Assembly: GCA_030145305.1 (NCBI GenBank)
Contig: JAQYVX010000004.1
Location: forward strand, 62,001 to 126,000
From: Halarcobacter sp.
GTDB taxonomy: Bacteria; Campylobacterota; Campylobacteria; Campylobacterales; Arcobacteraceae
Direction: 5' to 3'
Length of the DNA stretch: 64,000 nt
Shown here piece after piece: positions 46,895-56,596 of the stretch. A model generated the notes under the pieces. The model did no database searches. It saw only the letters and a list, made by a program, of their open reading frames with translations, and was not told the DNA's origin. How positions within the stretch are numbered: position 1 is the stretch's first letter; the number at the start of each line of letters is the position of its first letter. The position numbers were made by a program, and so were the translations under genes.

Positions 46895-48411
46895 ATAATA
46901 ATAAACTGTACGCTTTTATTTTATCTCTTCTAGTTGGATTTATTAGTCTAAGCTCTGAAATATTATGGGTAAGGCTAGTATCATATACCTTTAAAACTTT
47001 GCCACAGGCTTTCTCGGTAGTTTTAATTTTGTTTCTACTTGGTATTGCCCTTGGATCTTTTTATGGAAAAGATTACTGTAAGAATGAACAAAATGATTTA
47101 TATAAAATTAGTTTTTATATTCTACTCATTTCATCAGTTTCTGATATTATATTTTTATATATCGCACTAACTATTGACAACTCAAATCTTATACCTGTCT
47201 TTTTCCTTGCTATATTTTTTAGTGCTTTCTTAAAAAGTATGATTTTCCCAATTGCCCATCATTTAGGAACAAAATCAATTAAAATAGGAAGATCAGTATC
47301 ATTTATATATTTTGGGAATATACTGGGAGCTACGCTTGGACCAATTTTTACTGGTTTTATTTTTCTGGAATACCTTACAACTATAAATACCTTTATTTTA
47401 TTATCATTAATAACTATTGCAATTGCAATTTTTTCATATTCACTAATTAAAATAAAAAATAAAAAAGAGATAATAGCTATTGTTTTCGTCTCTTTATCTA
47501 TCTTTTTTTTCATTAATATTTTAGAAAATAAAAATTTATCACTTTTAATTTCACAAAAAGCGTCAGTCTTTAATATTGAAAATAGGCATGGAATAATTGA
47601 CGTATTTGAAAATGAAAACAAAGATAAAATTGTATATGGCTCAGGAATGTATGATGGAGCAATCAATACAAATTTACACCACGATATAAATATTATAAAA
47701 AGAGCCTATAAAATTGCTACTTTTAAAAATCCCTTGGAAAATATTTTAATTATTGGATTAAGTACTGCTTCTTGGGTAAAAGTTATAAGTACTATTCCTA
47801 GTATAAAAAATATAACAGTTGTAGAGATTAATCCAGGATATATTGAATTAATTAAAAAATATGAATTAAAGACTCTATTAGATAACCCTAAAATAAACTT
47901 TATTTATGATGACGGACGACGATGGCTAAAAAGGAATCCTAATAAAAAGTTTGATGCGATAATAATGAATACTACTTGGCATTTTAGAAATAATATATCA
48001 AACTTACTTTCTAAACAATTTTTAGAACTTGCAAAACAAAGTTTAGTAAAAGATGGATTTATTTATTATAACTCTACCTCTTCAATGGAAGTTTTTAAAA
48101 CTGCTACTTTAGTTTTTGATAATGTGCATAGATATCTTAATTTTATCATTGCAAGCAATATAAAAGTTGCTTTACCAAAAAGTGAATCAATAAATAAACT
48201 TTTAAAATTAAAAGATGAAAAGAATCAAAATATTTTTGATGCAAATAATAAAAAAGATATGGATGCTATTAATAAATTATTAGATATTCCATTAGAAACT
48301 TTTGATGAAGCTTCAAAAAAAGAACAAATAGAAACTTTAATTATAGAAGATAAAAATCCCGTTAATGAATATAAAAGAGGTTATTTCTATTATTTATCAA
48401 GAACTAATTAA
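46891..48411 (+). CDS. Spermidine-synthase-like membrane protein, second half with SAM-fold domain
   Basis: A 506-residue protein with about 6-7 helices (residues 1-215, including SLSSEILWVRLVSY and FLLGIALGSFYGKDY) followed by a Rossmann methyltransferase/aminopropyltransferase fold (about 225-430). The nucleotide loop is ILIIGLSTASW instead of the GGGDGG of real spermidine synthases, the acidic residue in VVEINPGYIE is kept, and the catalytic Asp region reads DAIIMNTTWHF. True polyamine synthesis is therefore unlikely. A charged C-terminal tail (430-506) is unique. It is translationally coupled to the first half. Confidence 0.72.
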   Translation: MNNNKLYAFILSLLVGFISLSSEILWVRLVSYTFKTLPQAFSVVLILFLLGIALGSFYGKDYCKNEQNDLYKISFYILLISSVSDIIFLYIALTIDNSNLIPVFFLAIFFSAFLKSMIFPIAHHLGTKSIKIGRSVSFIYFGNILGATLGPIFTGFIFLEYLTTINTFILLSLITIAIAIFSYSLIKIKNKKEIIAIVFVSLSIFFFINILENKNLSLLISQKASVFNIENRHGIIDVFENENKDKIVYGSGMYDGAINTNLHHDINIIKRAYKIATFKNPLENILIIGLSTASWVKVISTIPSIKNITVVEINPGYIELIKKYELKTLLDNPKINFIYDDGRRWLKRNPNKKFDAIIMNTTWHFRNNISNLLSKQFLELAKQSLVKDGFIYYNSTSSMEVFKTATLVFDNVHRYLNFIIASNIKVALPKSESINKLLKLKDEKNQNIFDANNKKDMDAINKLLDIPLETFDEASKKEQIETLIIEDKNPVNEYKRGYFYYLSRTN

Positions 48412-48445
48412 AAATAATAGAATATAAAAATTGGAGTTAATTATA

Positions 48446-50026
48446 TTGGAAAAATTATATTTAAAATATGAAGATGAACTATTACGTAATAAAAAATATT
48501 TGATACTTAGTTCTTTTATTAGTATCTATATCTTTTTACCAGAATTTATTATCGCTGATATGTATTTAATTGTTATCTTCATGTCATTTTTACCTTTTTT
48601 CTTTCTCTCAAAGATAAGTAAATTTTTATTTATTTTTGTCTCTTTTTTTACTCTTTTATATAATAGTATAGTATTGCATATTATACTTCATTGGGGTAAT
48701 GCTGTTATTGGTTCAAGAATACAAACAGGAATTTTATCTCCAAAACATGAGTCACTAGAATATATAAACACCTATATAGAGTTTAAAGACATCATAACCT
48801 TGAGCTATTTTTTAATTGGAATTTTTTTATTTTATAGACTATTATTACTAGCTCAAAATTCATATAAGATTATTAAAATTACAGCACTATTCTTATTATT
48901 ACTTCTTATCTGGCTACTAAGCAGCTTAGGGATAATGAAAATACTATTACCTTATAAATATGTTGATGATATTCAAATAGCAAATCAATGGAAAGATATT
49001 GTAAATATGAGAAAAGAATATTTAGAAAAAAAACCTCTTATAACTAAAAAGGGAAATCTTCTCTATGATAAAATTATTATTATAATTGGAGAGAGTGCAA
49101 ACAAACATCATATGGGAATATATAACTATAAAATAGATACCACGCCATTTTTATCAAAATTATTAAAAAAGAGTAATTCTTATAAATTTGATAATATAAT
49201 TGCCTCTAGTAATCAAACTAGATATGCAGTTCCCTTAGCTTTAACGGATGCAAAAGTTGAAAACTTTTATAACTTTGCAAGCTCCGAATCACTTATAAAT
49301 TATTTTAAAAGTTATGGATACAAAACATACTGGTTATCAAATCAATTTACTTTAGGGAAGCATGACTCCTATATCTCTTCAATTGCAAAAGAGTCTGATT
49401 ATAGTGCTTTTGCAAATTTTGTTTATGAAGATGGGGGAAAAGCTACAACTAAATATGATATAGAATTATTAAATCAATTAAATCAAGATAAAATCAAAGA
49501 CTCTTCTAAAGAATTATATATATTTCACTTATTAGGTTCACATTTTCAATACGAAAAAAGGTACCCAAAATCTCATAGCTTATTTCAAAATCCTAAAAAT
49601 ATTATAGAAGAATATGATAATACAATATACTATACAGATTATGTTATTAGTGAAATTTATAAAAAATTTAATAATACTAACTTCTTATTTATCTATCTAT
49701 CAGATCATGGAGAGGTAGTCAACTTAAAAGGAAGTGGTCATGGGTTTTTCCCAACATATAAAGATGAATATGATACACCATTAGTAGTTTATAGCAGTTT
49801 AGATAATAAAAGAATAGATAAGCTAAAAGAAAGAAATATATCACATACTTTTAATATGGAATCATTTAATAATATAGTTAAATTTATAATAGGGAAAAGC
49901 AATGATTTTAAAGATATTTCTAATAACTCACATATTTTAGTAATTGATCCAAAAAATATTAAAGACTACAACTCTCTTAATACTTTTGAGTACCAATTAA
50001 GTAATAAACAAAATAAGTTAAAATAA
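48446..50026 (+). CDS. Phosphoethanolamine transferase, EptA/EptC-like
   Basis: A 526-residue inner-membrane enzyme of the alkaline phosphatase/sulfatase superfamily that moves phosphoethanolamine from phosphatidylethanolamine to an envelope acceptor (lipid A, flagellar or glycan in Campylobacter EptC). I chose the TTG at 48446 because GGAG lies 9 bases upstream. Five N-terminal helices (to about 170) precede the periplasmic catalytic domain: IIIIGESANKHHMGIYNY, the nucleophile region SSNQTRYAVP, and the metal site SDHGE...GHGFFP. The acceptor is unknown. Confidence 0.87.
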   Translation: MEKLYLKYEDELLRNKKYLILSSFISIYIFLPEFIIADMYLIVIFMSFLPFFFLSKISKFLFIFVSFFTLLYNSIVLHIILHWGNAVIGSRIQTGILSPKHESLEYINTYIEFKDIITLSYFLIGIFLFYRLLLLAQNSYKIIKITALFLLLLLIWLLSSLGIMKILLPYKYVDDIQIANQWKDIVNMRKEYLEKKPLITKKGNLLYDKIIIIIGESANKHHMGIYNYKIDTTPFLSKLLKKSNSYKFDNIIASSNQTRYAVPLALTDAKVENFYNFASSESLINYFKSYGYKTYWLSNQFTLGKHDSYISSIAKESDYSAFANFVYEDGGKATTKYDIELLNQLNQDKIKDSSKELYIFHLLGSHFQYEKRYPKSHSLFQNPKNIIEEYDNTIYYTDYVISEIYKKFNNTNFLFIYLSDHGEVVNLKGSGHGFFPTYKDEYDTPLVVYSSLDNKRIDKLKERNISHTFNMESFNNIVKFIIGKSNDFKDISNNSHILVIDPKNIKDYNSLNTFEYQLSNKQNKLK

Positions 50027-50049
50027 AAGTAGTATATTTTTATCTGTTT

Positions 50050-50058
50050 TGATACAAT
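50050..50058 (+). promoter_or_regulatory. Extended -10 promoter of maf
   Basis: TG at 50050-50051, one base, then TACAAT at 50053-50058, 25 bases before the TTG start of maf. Confidence 0.55.
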
Positions 50059-50082
50059 TATAAAAAAATTAAAGGCATACTT

Positions 50083-50628
50083 TTGATAAGACTTGGTTCA
50101 AACTCACCAACAAGAGCAAAAATACTAAAGGAAGGAAAAATAGAATTTATCCAAAATGGCGGAGATTTTGATGAAGATTCTATTAAAACAAAAAATCCGA
50201 AATCTTTTGTTTATCAAGCAACTCTTGGAAAATATAAGGAACTAAGCAAAAAATATGGTTATAAAGACATTCCTTTGTTAGTTGCAGATTCAGTTGTAAC
50301 TTCAAATGGTGAACTTTTAAGAAAAGCAAAAAATTCAGAAGATGCAAGAAGAATGTTAAATCTTCAAAGTGGAAATAAAACTTCTGTAATCACTTGTATG
50401 ATTTATAAATCAAAAGAAAAAGAGTTAATGGATATTTCAATCACTACTTATGAGTTTGAGAAATTTGATGAAAAAGAGATTGAAGAGTATATCAAATCAG
50501 GCGAGTGCTTTGGAAAAGCAGGCGCAATAATGGTAGAAGGCTTTTGCAAACCTTATATCAAAAGTGTTGAAGGATATGAAAGTACAGCTATGGGGCTTTG
50601 TGTTGAGAAGTTGAAAATTTATCTTTGA
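50083..50628 (+). CDS. maf: Maf-family nucleotide pyrophosphatase
   Basis: A 181-residue Maf protein, a house-cleaning dTTP/UTP or modified-nucleotide pyrophosphatase. It starts at a TTG (after AAAGG) with IRLGSNSPTRAKIL, the family nucleotide-binding start (S-N-S-P-T-R). It also has VADSVV (catalytic Asp) and GKAGAIMVEGF. Its 3' end overlaps the convergent gtrA-like gene by 10 bases. Confidence 0.9.
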   Translation: MIRLGSNSPTRAKILKEGKIEFIQNGGDFDEDSIKTKNPKSFVYQATLGKYKELSKKYGYKDIPLLVADSVVTSNGELLRKAKNSEDARRMLNLQSGNKTSVITCMIYKSKEKELMDISITTYEFEKFDEKEIEEYIKSGECFGKAGAIMVEGFCKPYIKSVEGYESTAMGLCVEKLKIYL

Positions 50629-50990
50629 AAAATAAAAAATCTTCTTATTGAATAATTATAAAAGAAAAGCAAGCCTGTAACTATGATTTTTGAATAAAAA
50701 ACATCTACAAAAAGTCTTTCATGAAATAAATATAATAATAACAAATTCAAAGCTAAACTTGAAGCACTAACAAGGTAAACCAAAATAATTTCTTGTTTTT
50801 TATTAAACTTTTTGCCACTTTGAAAAACAAATTTTATGCTTAGATAATAATTTACAAATGTTGCAAGTATAAATGTAAAAAAAGCAACTAATAAATAATT
50901 ATAATCTAATACTTTTGCAAAAATAAAAAATAGGCCTATATCTACAAAAGCAGCACTGCCTCCTACAAAAAAATATCTAAACATTCTCAA
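50619..50990 (-). CDS. GtrA-family membrane protein
   Basis: A 123-residue protein with four predicted helices and the family pattern FRYFFVGGSAAFVDIG at the start, ATFVNYYLSIKFVF, and YNYSIRRFFIF at the end. GtrA proteins help flip or position lipid-linked sugars (bactoprenol-glucose in the founding case). It lies among envelope genes and just upstream, divergently, of the LTA-synthase-like gene, which fits a role in lipid-linked sugar transfer. Confidence 0.85.
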   Translation of the reverse strand: MRMFRYFFVGGSAAFVDIGLFFIFAKVLDYNYLLVAFFTFILATFVNYYLSIKFVFQSGKKFNKKQEIILVYLVSASSLALNLLLLYLFHERLFVDVFYSKIIVTGLLFFYNYSIRRFFIFQR

Positions 50991-51053
50991 TTTTATACCT
51001 TTATTCCAAATAGAGATGATTCTAGTTAATTCTAGCTTATTAAATAATTATTT

Positions 51054-51062
51054 TGATATAAT
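51054..51062 (+). promoter_or_regulatory. Extended -10 promoter of LTA-synthase-like operon
   Basis: A perfect TG-n-TATAAT (51054-51062). Transcription from about 51069 gives a leader of about 18 nt with AAGGAGA before the TTG start at 51087. It probably drives three genes up to 55714. Confidence 0.7.
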
Positions 51063-51086
51063 CCACACTTTATATTAAGGAGACAA

Positions 51087-52823
51087 TTGAAAAATTCTAT
51101 AAAATCTACTTTATTTATATTTCTTTCCATCGAAATCTTAGTTATCATATTATTATTTAAAGCTATGCAAATAAATTATTTATTTATGGGAAATATAAAA
51201 ATACTATCAAATAGTTTTTTTCAAGTAATGGCACATGATTCAATTATTTTATTTTTTATTTTACTAAGCTCCTATCTTTCATATTTAAAAATTACTCCTT
51301 ATTTAATTTCAATTCTTTTTAGAATAATTACATTAAGTATATTTGCCCTTTATATTATAGATATTTTTATTTTAGAAAGCTTTGCTACCCACATAATCAT
51401 TTATGATGTTTTTAAATACATTAATTATTTACCTTCATACTTAAATCAACACTATATTCTTAATATTTTTACGATTTTAAGTGCCTTAATTTTATTTTTT
51501 ATAATTTACTTATTTATATTTAAAAAATTTATTATCACTAGTTTTTTTCATCATTCAATTTTTTTATTTTTTTTAAGTATAAGCTTAATTACTTATACTT
51601 TTGCTAATAATGGAAGATATGTACACTCTTGGATTTTTAAGAATTTTATCGAGTACAATTACCAGATATTAAGCCAATCAAGAAATTATTCTGAAGAATT
51701 TAAAAAAAATATTGTGATAGATGACAAAATAGAATGTGAAACTTCAATTCAAAATAATAAGAATATTATAATATTAATGGTTGAATCATTAAGTTCTTAC
51801 CAAAGTAATTTCTTTTCAGGATTGAATAACTGGACTCCTTTTTTAGATACATTAGCAAAAGAAAATATAAGTTTTACAAATTTTCATGCTAATGGATTTA
51901 TGACAGAAGATGCAGAAATCTCGTTGCTTACTGGCCATTTACCAATCTATGCACCAGAAATATTTTCTGATGGAGGAGGTGTTTCTTTTAATGGTTTTTA
52001 TAATATAAAAGAATCACTCCCTAATATTCTTAATAGTAGAGGATATAACATTGAGTTTATTACCTCAGCTGATTTAAACTTTTCTAACACAAGAACTTGG
52101 ACAAAAAGTATTGGTTTTAAATATATGGAAGGATCGCTACATTCTTTTTATAAAAATAAGAAAAGATTTCATTTTGATGCAGTAGAAGATAAATATCTTT
52201 ACCATAGAGTTCTTAATAGAATAGATAAACAATCTTCTAAATATTTTATGTTTATAAAAACAGTTAGCTCTCACATTCCATTTATTAATCCAGAGAATGG
52301 AAAGAACTCTGAAAAAGAGACAATAAAATATGTAGATAAACAAATCCAATTTTTTTATGAGAAATTAAAGAATAAAAATTTCTTCAAAAATGGTCTATTA
52401 ATCATTGTTGGAGACCACTACCCTCTAAAACCATTAAAAAAAGAAGAAATAAAGCTATTTGGCACATACAAAGCACATACCTCTGTACCAATGGTTTTAA
52501 TAGAAAACAAAAAGAAATTAAATATTAACTCACAATTTCAACAAACTGATGTATTTAATAGTATAAAAAACTATGTTAGTGGGCAGTCTTGTAGTTCAGA
52601 TTTGGTGGGAGACTTCTTAGTTTCAAAACCATTAAGCCCAAAGTATATATATCATAGAAGAGGTGATAACAGAGGTATCATTAGTATTTTTGAAAATAAT
52701 AAAGTTTATAATATAAAACTCAATGGGGATAAAACAGCTATTATAAATCAGGATAAAGAGATACCTAATATTATTAACAAAATAAATTATGAAAGAATTC
52801 AAAGACAAAAAAATAGTCAATAA
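51087..52823 (+). CDS. LTA-synthase-like membrane sulfatase-fold transferase
   Basis: A 578-residue inner-membrane protein: five N-terminal helices (to about 185) and a periplasmic alkaline-phosphatase-fold domain. The motifs [14 protein letters not shown] (metal-binding Glu), [15 protein letters not shown] (nucleophile Thr) and VGDHYPL (metal ligands) match the LtaS/OpgB group, which transfers phosphoglycerol or similar groups. A Gram-negative cell has no lipoteichoic acid, so the product is more likely a phosphoglycerol-modified glycan or lipid. The start is TTG with AAGGAGA upstream. It begins a three-gene run with the flavoprotein. Confidence 0.8.
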   Translation: MKNSIKSTLFIFLSIEILVIILLFKAMQINYLFMGNIKILSNSFFQVMAHDSIILFFILLSSYLSYLKITPYLISILFRIITLSIFALYIIDIFILESFATHIIIYDVFKYINYLPSYLNQHYILNIFTILSALILFFIIYLFIFKKFIITSFFHHSIFLFFLSISLITYTFANNGRYVHSWIFKNFIEYNYQILSQSRNYSEEFKKNIVIDDKIECETSIQNNKNIIILMVESLSSYQSNFFSGLNNWTPFLDTLAKENISFTNFHANGFMTEDAEISLLTGHLPIYAPEIFSDGGGVSFNGFYNIKESLPNILNSRGYNIEFITSADLNFSNTRTWTKSIGFKYMEGSLHSFYKNKKRFHFDAVEDKYLYHRVLNRIDKQSSKYFMFIKTVSSHIPFINPENGKNSEKETIKYVDKQIQFFYEKLKNKNFFKNGLLIIVGDHYPLKPLKKEEIKLFGTYKAHTSVPMVLIENKKKLNINSQFQQTDVFNSIKNYVSGQSCSSDLVGDFLVSKPLSPKYIYHRRGDNRGIISIFENNKVYNIKLNGDKTAIINQDKEIPNIINKINYERIQRQKNSQ

Positions 52824-52830
52824 GGTAAAA

Positions 52831-54252
52831 ATGAAAAAGAATATATTAATAATTGGTGCCGGACCTGCCGGACTTACTGCAGCATACGAACTTTTAAAAA
52901 CAAAACAATATGATATCACGATACTTGAAGAAAGTAATATGGTTGGTGGAATATCAAGAACTATAAACCATAATGGGAATAGAATAGATATTGGAGGACA
53001 TAGATTTTTTAGTAAAATTGAAAAAGTGAATAAATTCTGGGAAGAAGTTTTAGAAGAAAAATTTCTAATTAGAGATAGAAAATCAAGAATTCTTTATGAA
53101 AGAAATTTTTATGATTATCCAATATCTTTAAATAAAACAACTATAAAAAACTTAGGATTAATTAGATTTATCAAAATTGGCTTCTCTTATTTAAAATCGC
53201 TAGTATTTAAAAGAGAAGAAAATACCTTAGAGGATTTTTTTATCAATCGTTTTGGGTATGAACTTTATGCAACTTTTTTTAAAGATTATACCAAAAAAGT
53301 TTGGGGAGTTCCTTGCTCTAAGATTGATGCACTTTTTGGTCATCAAAGAATAAAAGGTTTGTCTATAAGTTCTGTTTTAATTCATATGTTAAAAAAAACA
53401 TTTGGAAGCTTAAATTCAAAAAATACTGAAACTTCACTTATTGAACAATTTCAATATCCAAAATTAGGGCCAGGTCAATTGTGGGAGGATGTGGCAAAAA
53501 AAGTTATTGAAAATGGTGGTAAAATTATTTTTAATGAAGCTGTTGATAAAATAGAAAATATTAATCAAAAAATCAAAAATATTTCTACTTTAAATAATAA
53601 AATATTCCAAGCTGATTATGTTTTATCTTCTATGCCAATAAAAGATTTAATAAATTCTTTTAATAATGTGCCAAATAATATATCTAAAATTTCACAAAAA
53701 CTAGAATATAGAGACTTTATAACAGTAGGTTTATTACTTAAAAATTTAGAATTAGAAAATTTAAAAGATAATTGGATTTATATTCAAGAATCAGATGTAA
53801 AAATTGGAAGATTACAAATATTTAATAATTGGTCTCCATATTTAGTAAAAGATGAAAACACTACATGGATTGGATTAGAATATTTTTGTAATGAAGATGA
53901 TGAATTATGGGCTATGAAAAAAGAAGAGTTTATAGAATTTGCCATTTTAGAAATGACTAAATTAAATTTAATTAAAAAAGAAAATATTTTAGATTCAATA
54001 CAAATAAAAGTCAAAAAAGCTTACCCTTCATATTTTGGTTCATACGATAAATTTGGAGAGGTTAAAGATTATATAAATAGTATTGACAATTTATATTGTA
54101 TAGGAAGAAATGGGCAACATAGATATAATAATATGGATCACTCAATGATGACAAGCTTTGAGGCTGTTAATTGTATTTTAAATAATACTTCAAAAGAAAA
54201 ACTATGGAATGTAAATACAGAAAAAGAGTATCATGAATCAAATAAAAAATAA
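52831..54252 (+). CDS. UDP-galactopyranose-mutase-like FAD oxidoreductase
   Basis: A 473-residue flavoprotein. I chose the ATG at 52831, 7 bases after the preceding stop with TAAGGT upstream; the longer frame adds 14 residues. The FAD motif [17 protein letters not shown] opens the protein, followed by [16 protein letters not shown] and the C-terminal [19 protein letters not shown] typical of this amine-oxidase/UDP-galactopyranose-mutase-like family. Such proteins often sit beside GtrA and glycosyltransferase genes and may isomerise or oxidise a lipid-linked sugar. The substrate is unknown. It overlaps the next gene by 20 bases. Confidence 0.78.
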   Translation: MKKNILIIGAGPAGLTAAYELLKTKQYDITILEESNMVGGISRTINHNGNRIDIGGHRFFSKIEKVNKFWEEVLEEKFLIRDRKSRILYERNFYDYPISLNKTTIKNLGLIRFIKIGFSYLKSLVFKREENTLEDFFINRFGYELYATFFKDYTKKVWGVPCSKIDALFGHQRIKGLSISSVLIHMLKKTFGSLNSKNTETSLIEQFQYPKLGPGQLWEDVAKKVIENGGKIIFNEAVDKIENINQKIKNISTLNNKIFQADYVLSSMPIKDLINSFNNVPNNISKISQKLEYRDFITVGLLLKNLELENLKDNWIYIQESDVKIGRLQIFNNWSPYLVKDENTTWIGLEYFCNEDDELWAMKKEEFIEFAILEMTKLNLIKKENILDSIQIKVKKAYPSYFGSYDKFGEVKDYINSIDNLYCIGRNGQHRYNNMDHSMMTSFEAVNCILNNTSKEKLWNVNTEKEYHESNKK

Positions 54253-55714
54253 CAAACTTTTAGAACTTGGCTTTTTATACTTATTATTTTTAGCTTTTGG
54301 AATTTTCTTTATATCTTCTTTTGGTTTTACTATGCCAGATGATGGATGGAGACATCTTGCCATGGCTAGTTATCCAGAACAAGTACAATCTTGGGGAAGA
54401 ATCTATCCTCATACTTTATATGAAGATTTTGATCCTTGGTTTATGTGGCATAACCTTTTAAGATTTGTAAATAACTTTGTATCTATAGAAAAGGTGCCTA
54501 TAGTTGTAAATAGTATTGTCTATTCTTTTTTATCTTTATGGTATTTCCTAGCTTTAAAAAAGTTTACAAAAATTGATAAACTATTTATAATAATTCTAGC
54601 AATTGGCTTACCTTTACTAAATTACAGGTACTTCTTTTTAAGAGCTGATATTCTAAGTGGCTTATTTGTTTTATATTTTTTAATTTCTAAAAATAAAATA
54701 CTTATTACAGCTTTAGCTTTTATTTATGCTCCTTTTTATTACGTCTTTTGGTTTTATTTTGCTTATTTAGGATATTTAAACTTGCTATTAAAAGAGTATT
54801 CGAAATTTATCATTTTATCTCTTGCTATGGTTTTTGGTTTTGTATTTTATTTATCTTATGATTTTCATGGCTTCTTACAAATGACACAAAATGTATTAAA
54901 TAATGACATCTTACTTCAAGGTCATTCAGTAGGTGAAAGTAAGCCTTTTATTATCTCTTTGGATATAAAGAATTATTTAGGAAGTTCTCTTACTTTGATT
55001 TTTTTGATGCTATTTTCACTGCTTTTATATTTTGTATTTAAACCAACAACTCTTCTGACAAAATATATTTTCTTGTTGATTCCACTTTTTTTAATACAAT
55101 ATAGATTCTTGTATACATTACAACCCTTATTTTATATCTTTTTTTTACATACTGTATATAATTCATATACAATTATTAGAAAAAATAATCTTACTTATTT
55201 TGTCAATTTAATAAAGACTTTTTTTAAAGAACGAACTTATTTCCCTAGTTTAGATACTCGAGGTAAAAAGATAATTGTTTTTATTTTATTGGTATTGTTC
55301 TTTTTCTATCAATACACTGATAATTTAAAAGGATACTCTGCTATTCAAGAAGATTTAACACAAATGAATTTTTTAAAAGAAAATGAATTTAAAAATAAAA
55401 AGATTTTATTTTCATCAATGAGTACTTCTGTATATATAGCTACATTTTTAAACCCTAGTGCAAGCTATGTTCCAGGATGTTCATTAGGATGGGTTACATA
55501 TAAAAATAAAAAAACATATTTTGATTTATTATTTGATAATAAACTAAATATGAATGATTTTTATATTTTTTTAAATGAAAATAAACCTGATTACCTTATA
55601 ATAGATACCTTAGCAAACTCAAATTTTAACTTTTCCCATGAAGAAATAAAAAATAATGGATTTATTTTTTATAAAATAATCAATAGTAAGTTGATTTTTA
55701 GAAAAATTAAATAA
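54233..55714 (+). CDS. Polytopic membrane protein, possible GT-C glycosyltransferase
   Basis: A 493-residue protein with about 11 hydrophobic helices. The first periplasmic loop carries [13 protein letters not shown], an acidic motif placed like the catalytic Asp of GT-C glycosyltransferases, and the C-terminus is a soluble segment (about 375-493). I do not recognise a named family. The 20-base overlap with the flavoprotein gene and co-transcription with the LTA-synthase-like gene suggest that it acts on the same lipid-linked sugar. The GT-C assignment is inference from topology and motif only. Confidence 0.5.
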   Translation: MNQIKNNKLLELGFLYLLFLAFGIFFISSFGFTMPDDGWRHLAMASYPEQVQSWGRIYPHTLYEDFDPWFMWHNLLRFVNNFVSIEKVPIVVNSIVYSFLSLWYFLALKKFTKIDKLFIIILAIGLPLLNYRYFFLRADILSGLFVLYFLISKNKILITALAFIYAPFYYVFWFYFAYLGYLNLLLKEYSKFIILSLAMVFGFVFYLSYDFHGFLQMTQNVLNNDILLQGHSVGESKPFIISLDIKNYLGSSLTLIFLMLFSLLLYFVFKPTTLLTKYIFLLIPLFLIQYRFLYTLQPLFYIFFLHTVYNSYTIIRKNNLTYFVNLIKTFFKERTYFPSLDTRGKKIIVFILLVLFFFYQYTDNLKGYSAIQEDLTQMNFLKENEFKNKKILFSSMSTSVYIATFLNPSASYVPGCSLGWVTYKNKKTYFDLLFDNKLNMNDFYIFLNENKPDYLIIDTLANSNFNFSHEEIKNNGFIFYKIINSKLIFRKIK

Positions 55715-55720
55715 TTTTTC

Positions 55721-55729
55721 TGCTATTAT
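55721..55729 (+). promoter_or_regulatory. Extended -10 promoter of Tad pilus operon
   Basis: TG at 55721-55722, one base, then TATTAT at 55724-55729, 28 bases before the flp ATG. The ribosome site is AGGAGA. No terminator or further promoter is obvious up to the window end. Confidence 0.6.
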
Positions 55730-55757
55730 TAAGTATATTCATATCAGGAGATAGATA

Positions 55758-55958
55758 ATGTTAGAGTTTTTAAAAAGAAGATTAAAATCAGAAAAAGGTG
55801 CAATGGATAAAATTCTTGTAACTTTATTATTAGTAGTTGTGGGTGTTGCGGCAGTTGTTGGTTTAAACACTTGGATGGGTGACCAAAAAAATGCAATGAC
55901 TAATTCAGCTAATACTGTAATAACAAATATACTTACTAATGCAGAGAATGCTAAATAA
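55758..55958 (+). CDS. flp: Flp-like pilin of Tad pilus
   Basis: A 66-residue prepilin. A basic leader of about 14 residues (MLEFLKRRLKSEKG) ends in Gly, the expected prepilin-peptidase cleavage point. The mature part opens AMDKILVTLLLVVVGVAAVV, one long hydrophobic helix followed by a short polar tail. Size and layout fit Flp/TadA-system pilins. The usual Glu at mature position 5 is missing; an Asp sits at position 3. It precedes a second pilin-like ORF by 32 bases and the prepilin peptidase gene. Confidence 0.82.
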   Translation: MLEFLKRRLKSEKGAMDKILVTLLLVVVGVAAVVGLNTWMGDQKNAMTNSANTVITNILTNAENAK

Positions 55959-55990
55959 TCTTTTAGATTAAATTACTAGGAGAAGTAAAA

Positions 55991-56137
55991 ATGGAAAAAA
56001 TTCTTGTAACTCTTCTCTTAGTTGTTGTTAGTGTTGCTGCTTTAATTGGAGTATTTATTTGGGTAGATACACATAAAAAGAGTACAATGAATACTTCTGT
56101 AATCATTATCTCAAATGTAATTTCTGAAAGCGAATAA
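55991..56137 (+). CDS. Leaderless Flp-like small protein
   Basis: A 48-residue ORF, ATG at 55991 after AGGAGAAG (7-base spacing), ending TAA at 56137. The start MEKILVTLLLVVVSVAALIG aligns almost residue for residue with the mature part of the upstream Flp (DKILVTLLLVVVGVAAVVG), but there is no leader or cleavage site. An in-frame stop two codons upstream excludes an extended start. It lies between flp and the peptidase gene in the same transcript. It may be a minor pilus subunit, an assembly regulator or a membrane-held form. Translation is likely; function is unknown. Confidence 0.7.
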   Translation: MEKILVTLLLVVVSVAALIGVFIWVDTHKKSTMNTSVIIISNVISESE

Positions 56138-56150
56138 ATAATTATCTAAT

Positions 56151-56585
56151 ATGATTTTTCATATATCTTTTTATATTTTTTCTCTACTCGTATCTTATAC
56201 TGATTGCACTAGATACAAAATTCCTAATATTACACTTTTTACACTTTTAATTTTTTTACTTATTTTTGGCTATTTTGAAGATCAATTATCCTTATACTCT
56301 TTTTTGATTTCATTTACAATTTTAGCTTTTTTTGTTATTATGTTATTAATTATGCCTAAAATAATATTAGGTGGTGGGGATATAAAATATATGATGGTAA
56401 TAGCAATTTATATAGAACCATTGTTATTCCCACTTTTTTTATTATCAACAGGTATTATACAAATGTTATTTTTAATATATTATCAAAAAATAAAAAAAAG
56501 AAGAGTAGCACCTATGGCTCCGGCTATGTTTTTAGCAGTAATTATTACTAAACTATTGTTTTTATTAAAAATTTATTCATTTTAA
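56151..56585 (+). CDS. tadV: Prepilin peptidase of A24 family (TadV/CpaA)
   Basis: A 144-residue membrane aspartyl protease that removes the Flp leader. The two catalytic Asp motifs are present: YTDCTRYKIPN after the first helix, and GGGDIKYMM. Length and about five helices match the short TadV/CpaA type, without the methylase domain of PilD. It starts 13 bases after the leaderless pilin-like ORF. Confidence 0.9.
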   Translation: MIFHISFYIFSLLVSYTDCTRYKIPNITLFTLLIFLLIFGYFEDQLSLYSFLISFTILAFFVIMLLIMPKIILGGGDIKYMMVIAIYIEPLLFPLFLLSTGIIQMLFLIYYQKIKKRRVAPMAPAMFLAVIITKLLFLLKIYSF

Positions 56586-56596
56586 AAGGTGTAATA

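Noticed and set aside
46885-46900. Frameshift that broke one spermidine-synthase-like gene
   Set aside because: A clean ATGA overlap and a normal start MNNNKLYAF indicate two real coupled genes rather than a sequencing error.
51087-52823. True lipoteichoic acid synthase
   Set aside because: The rest of the window is clearly Gram-negative (porins, lipoproteins, EptA-like enzyme), so only the fold and transfer chemistry are inferred.
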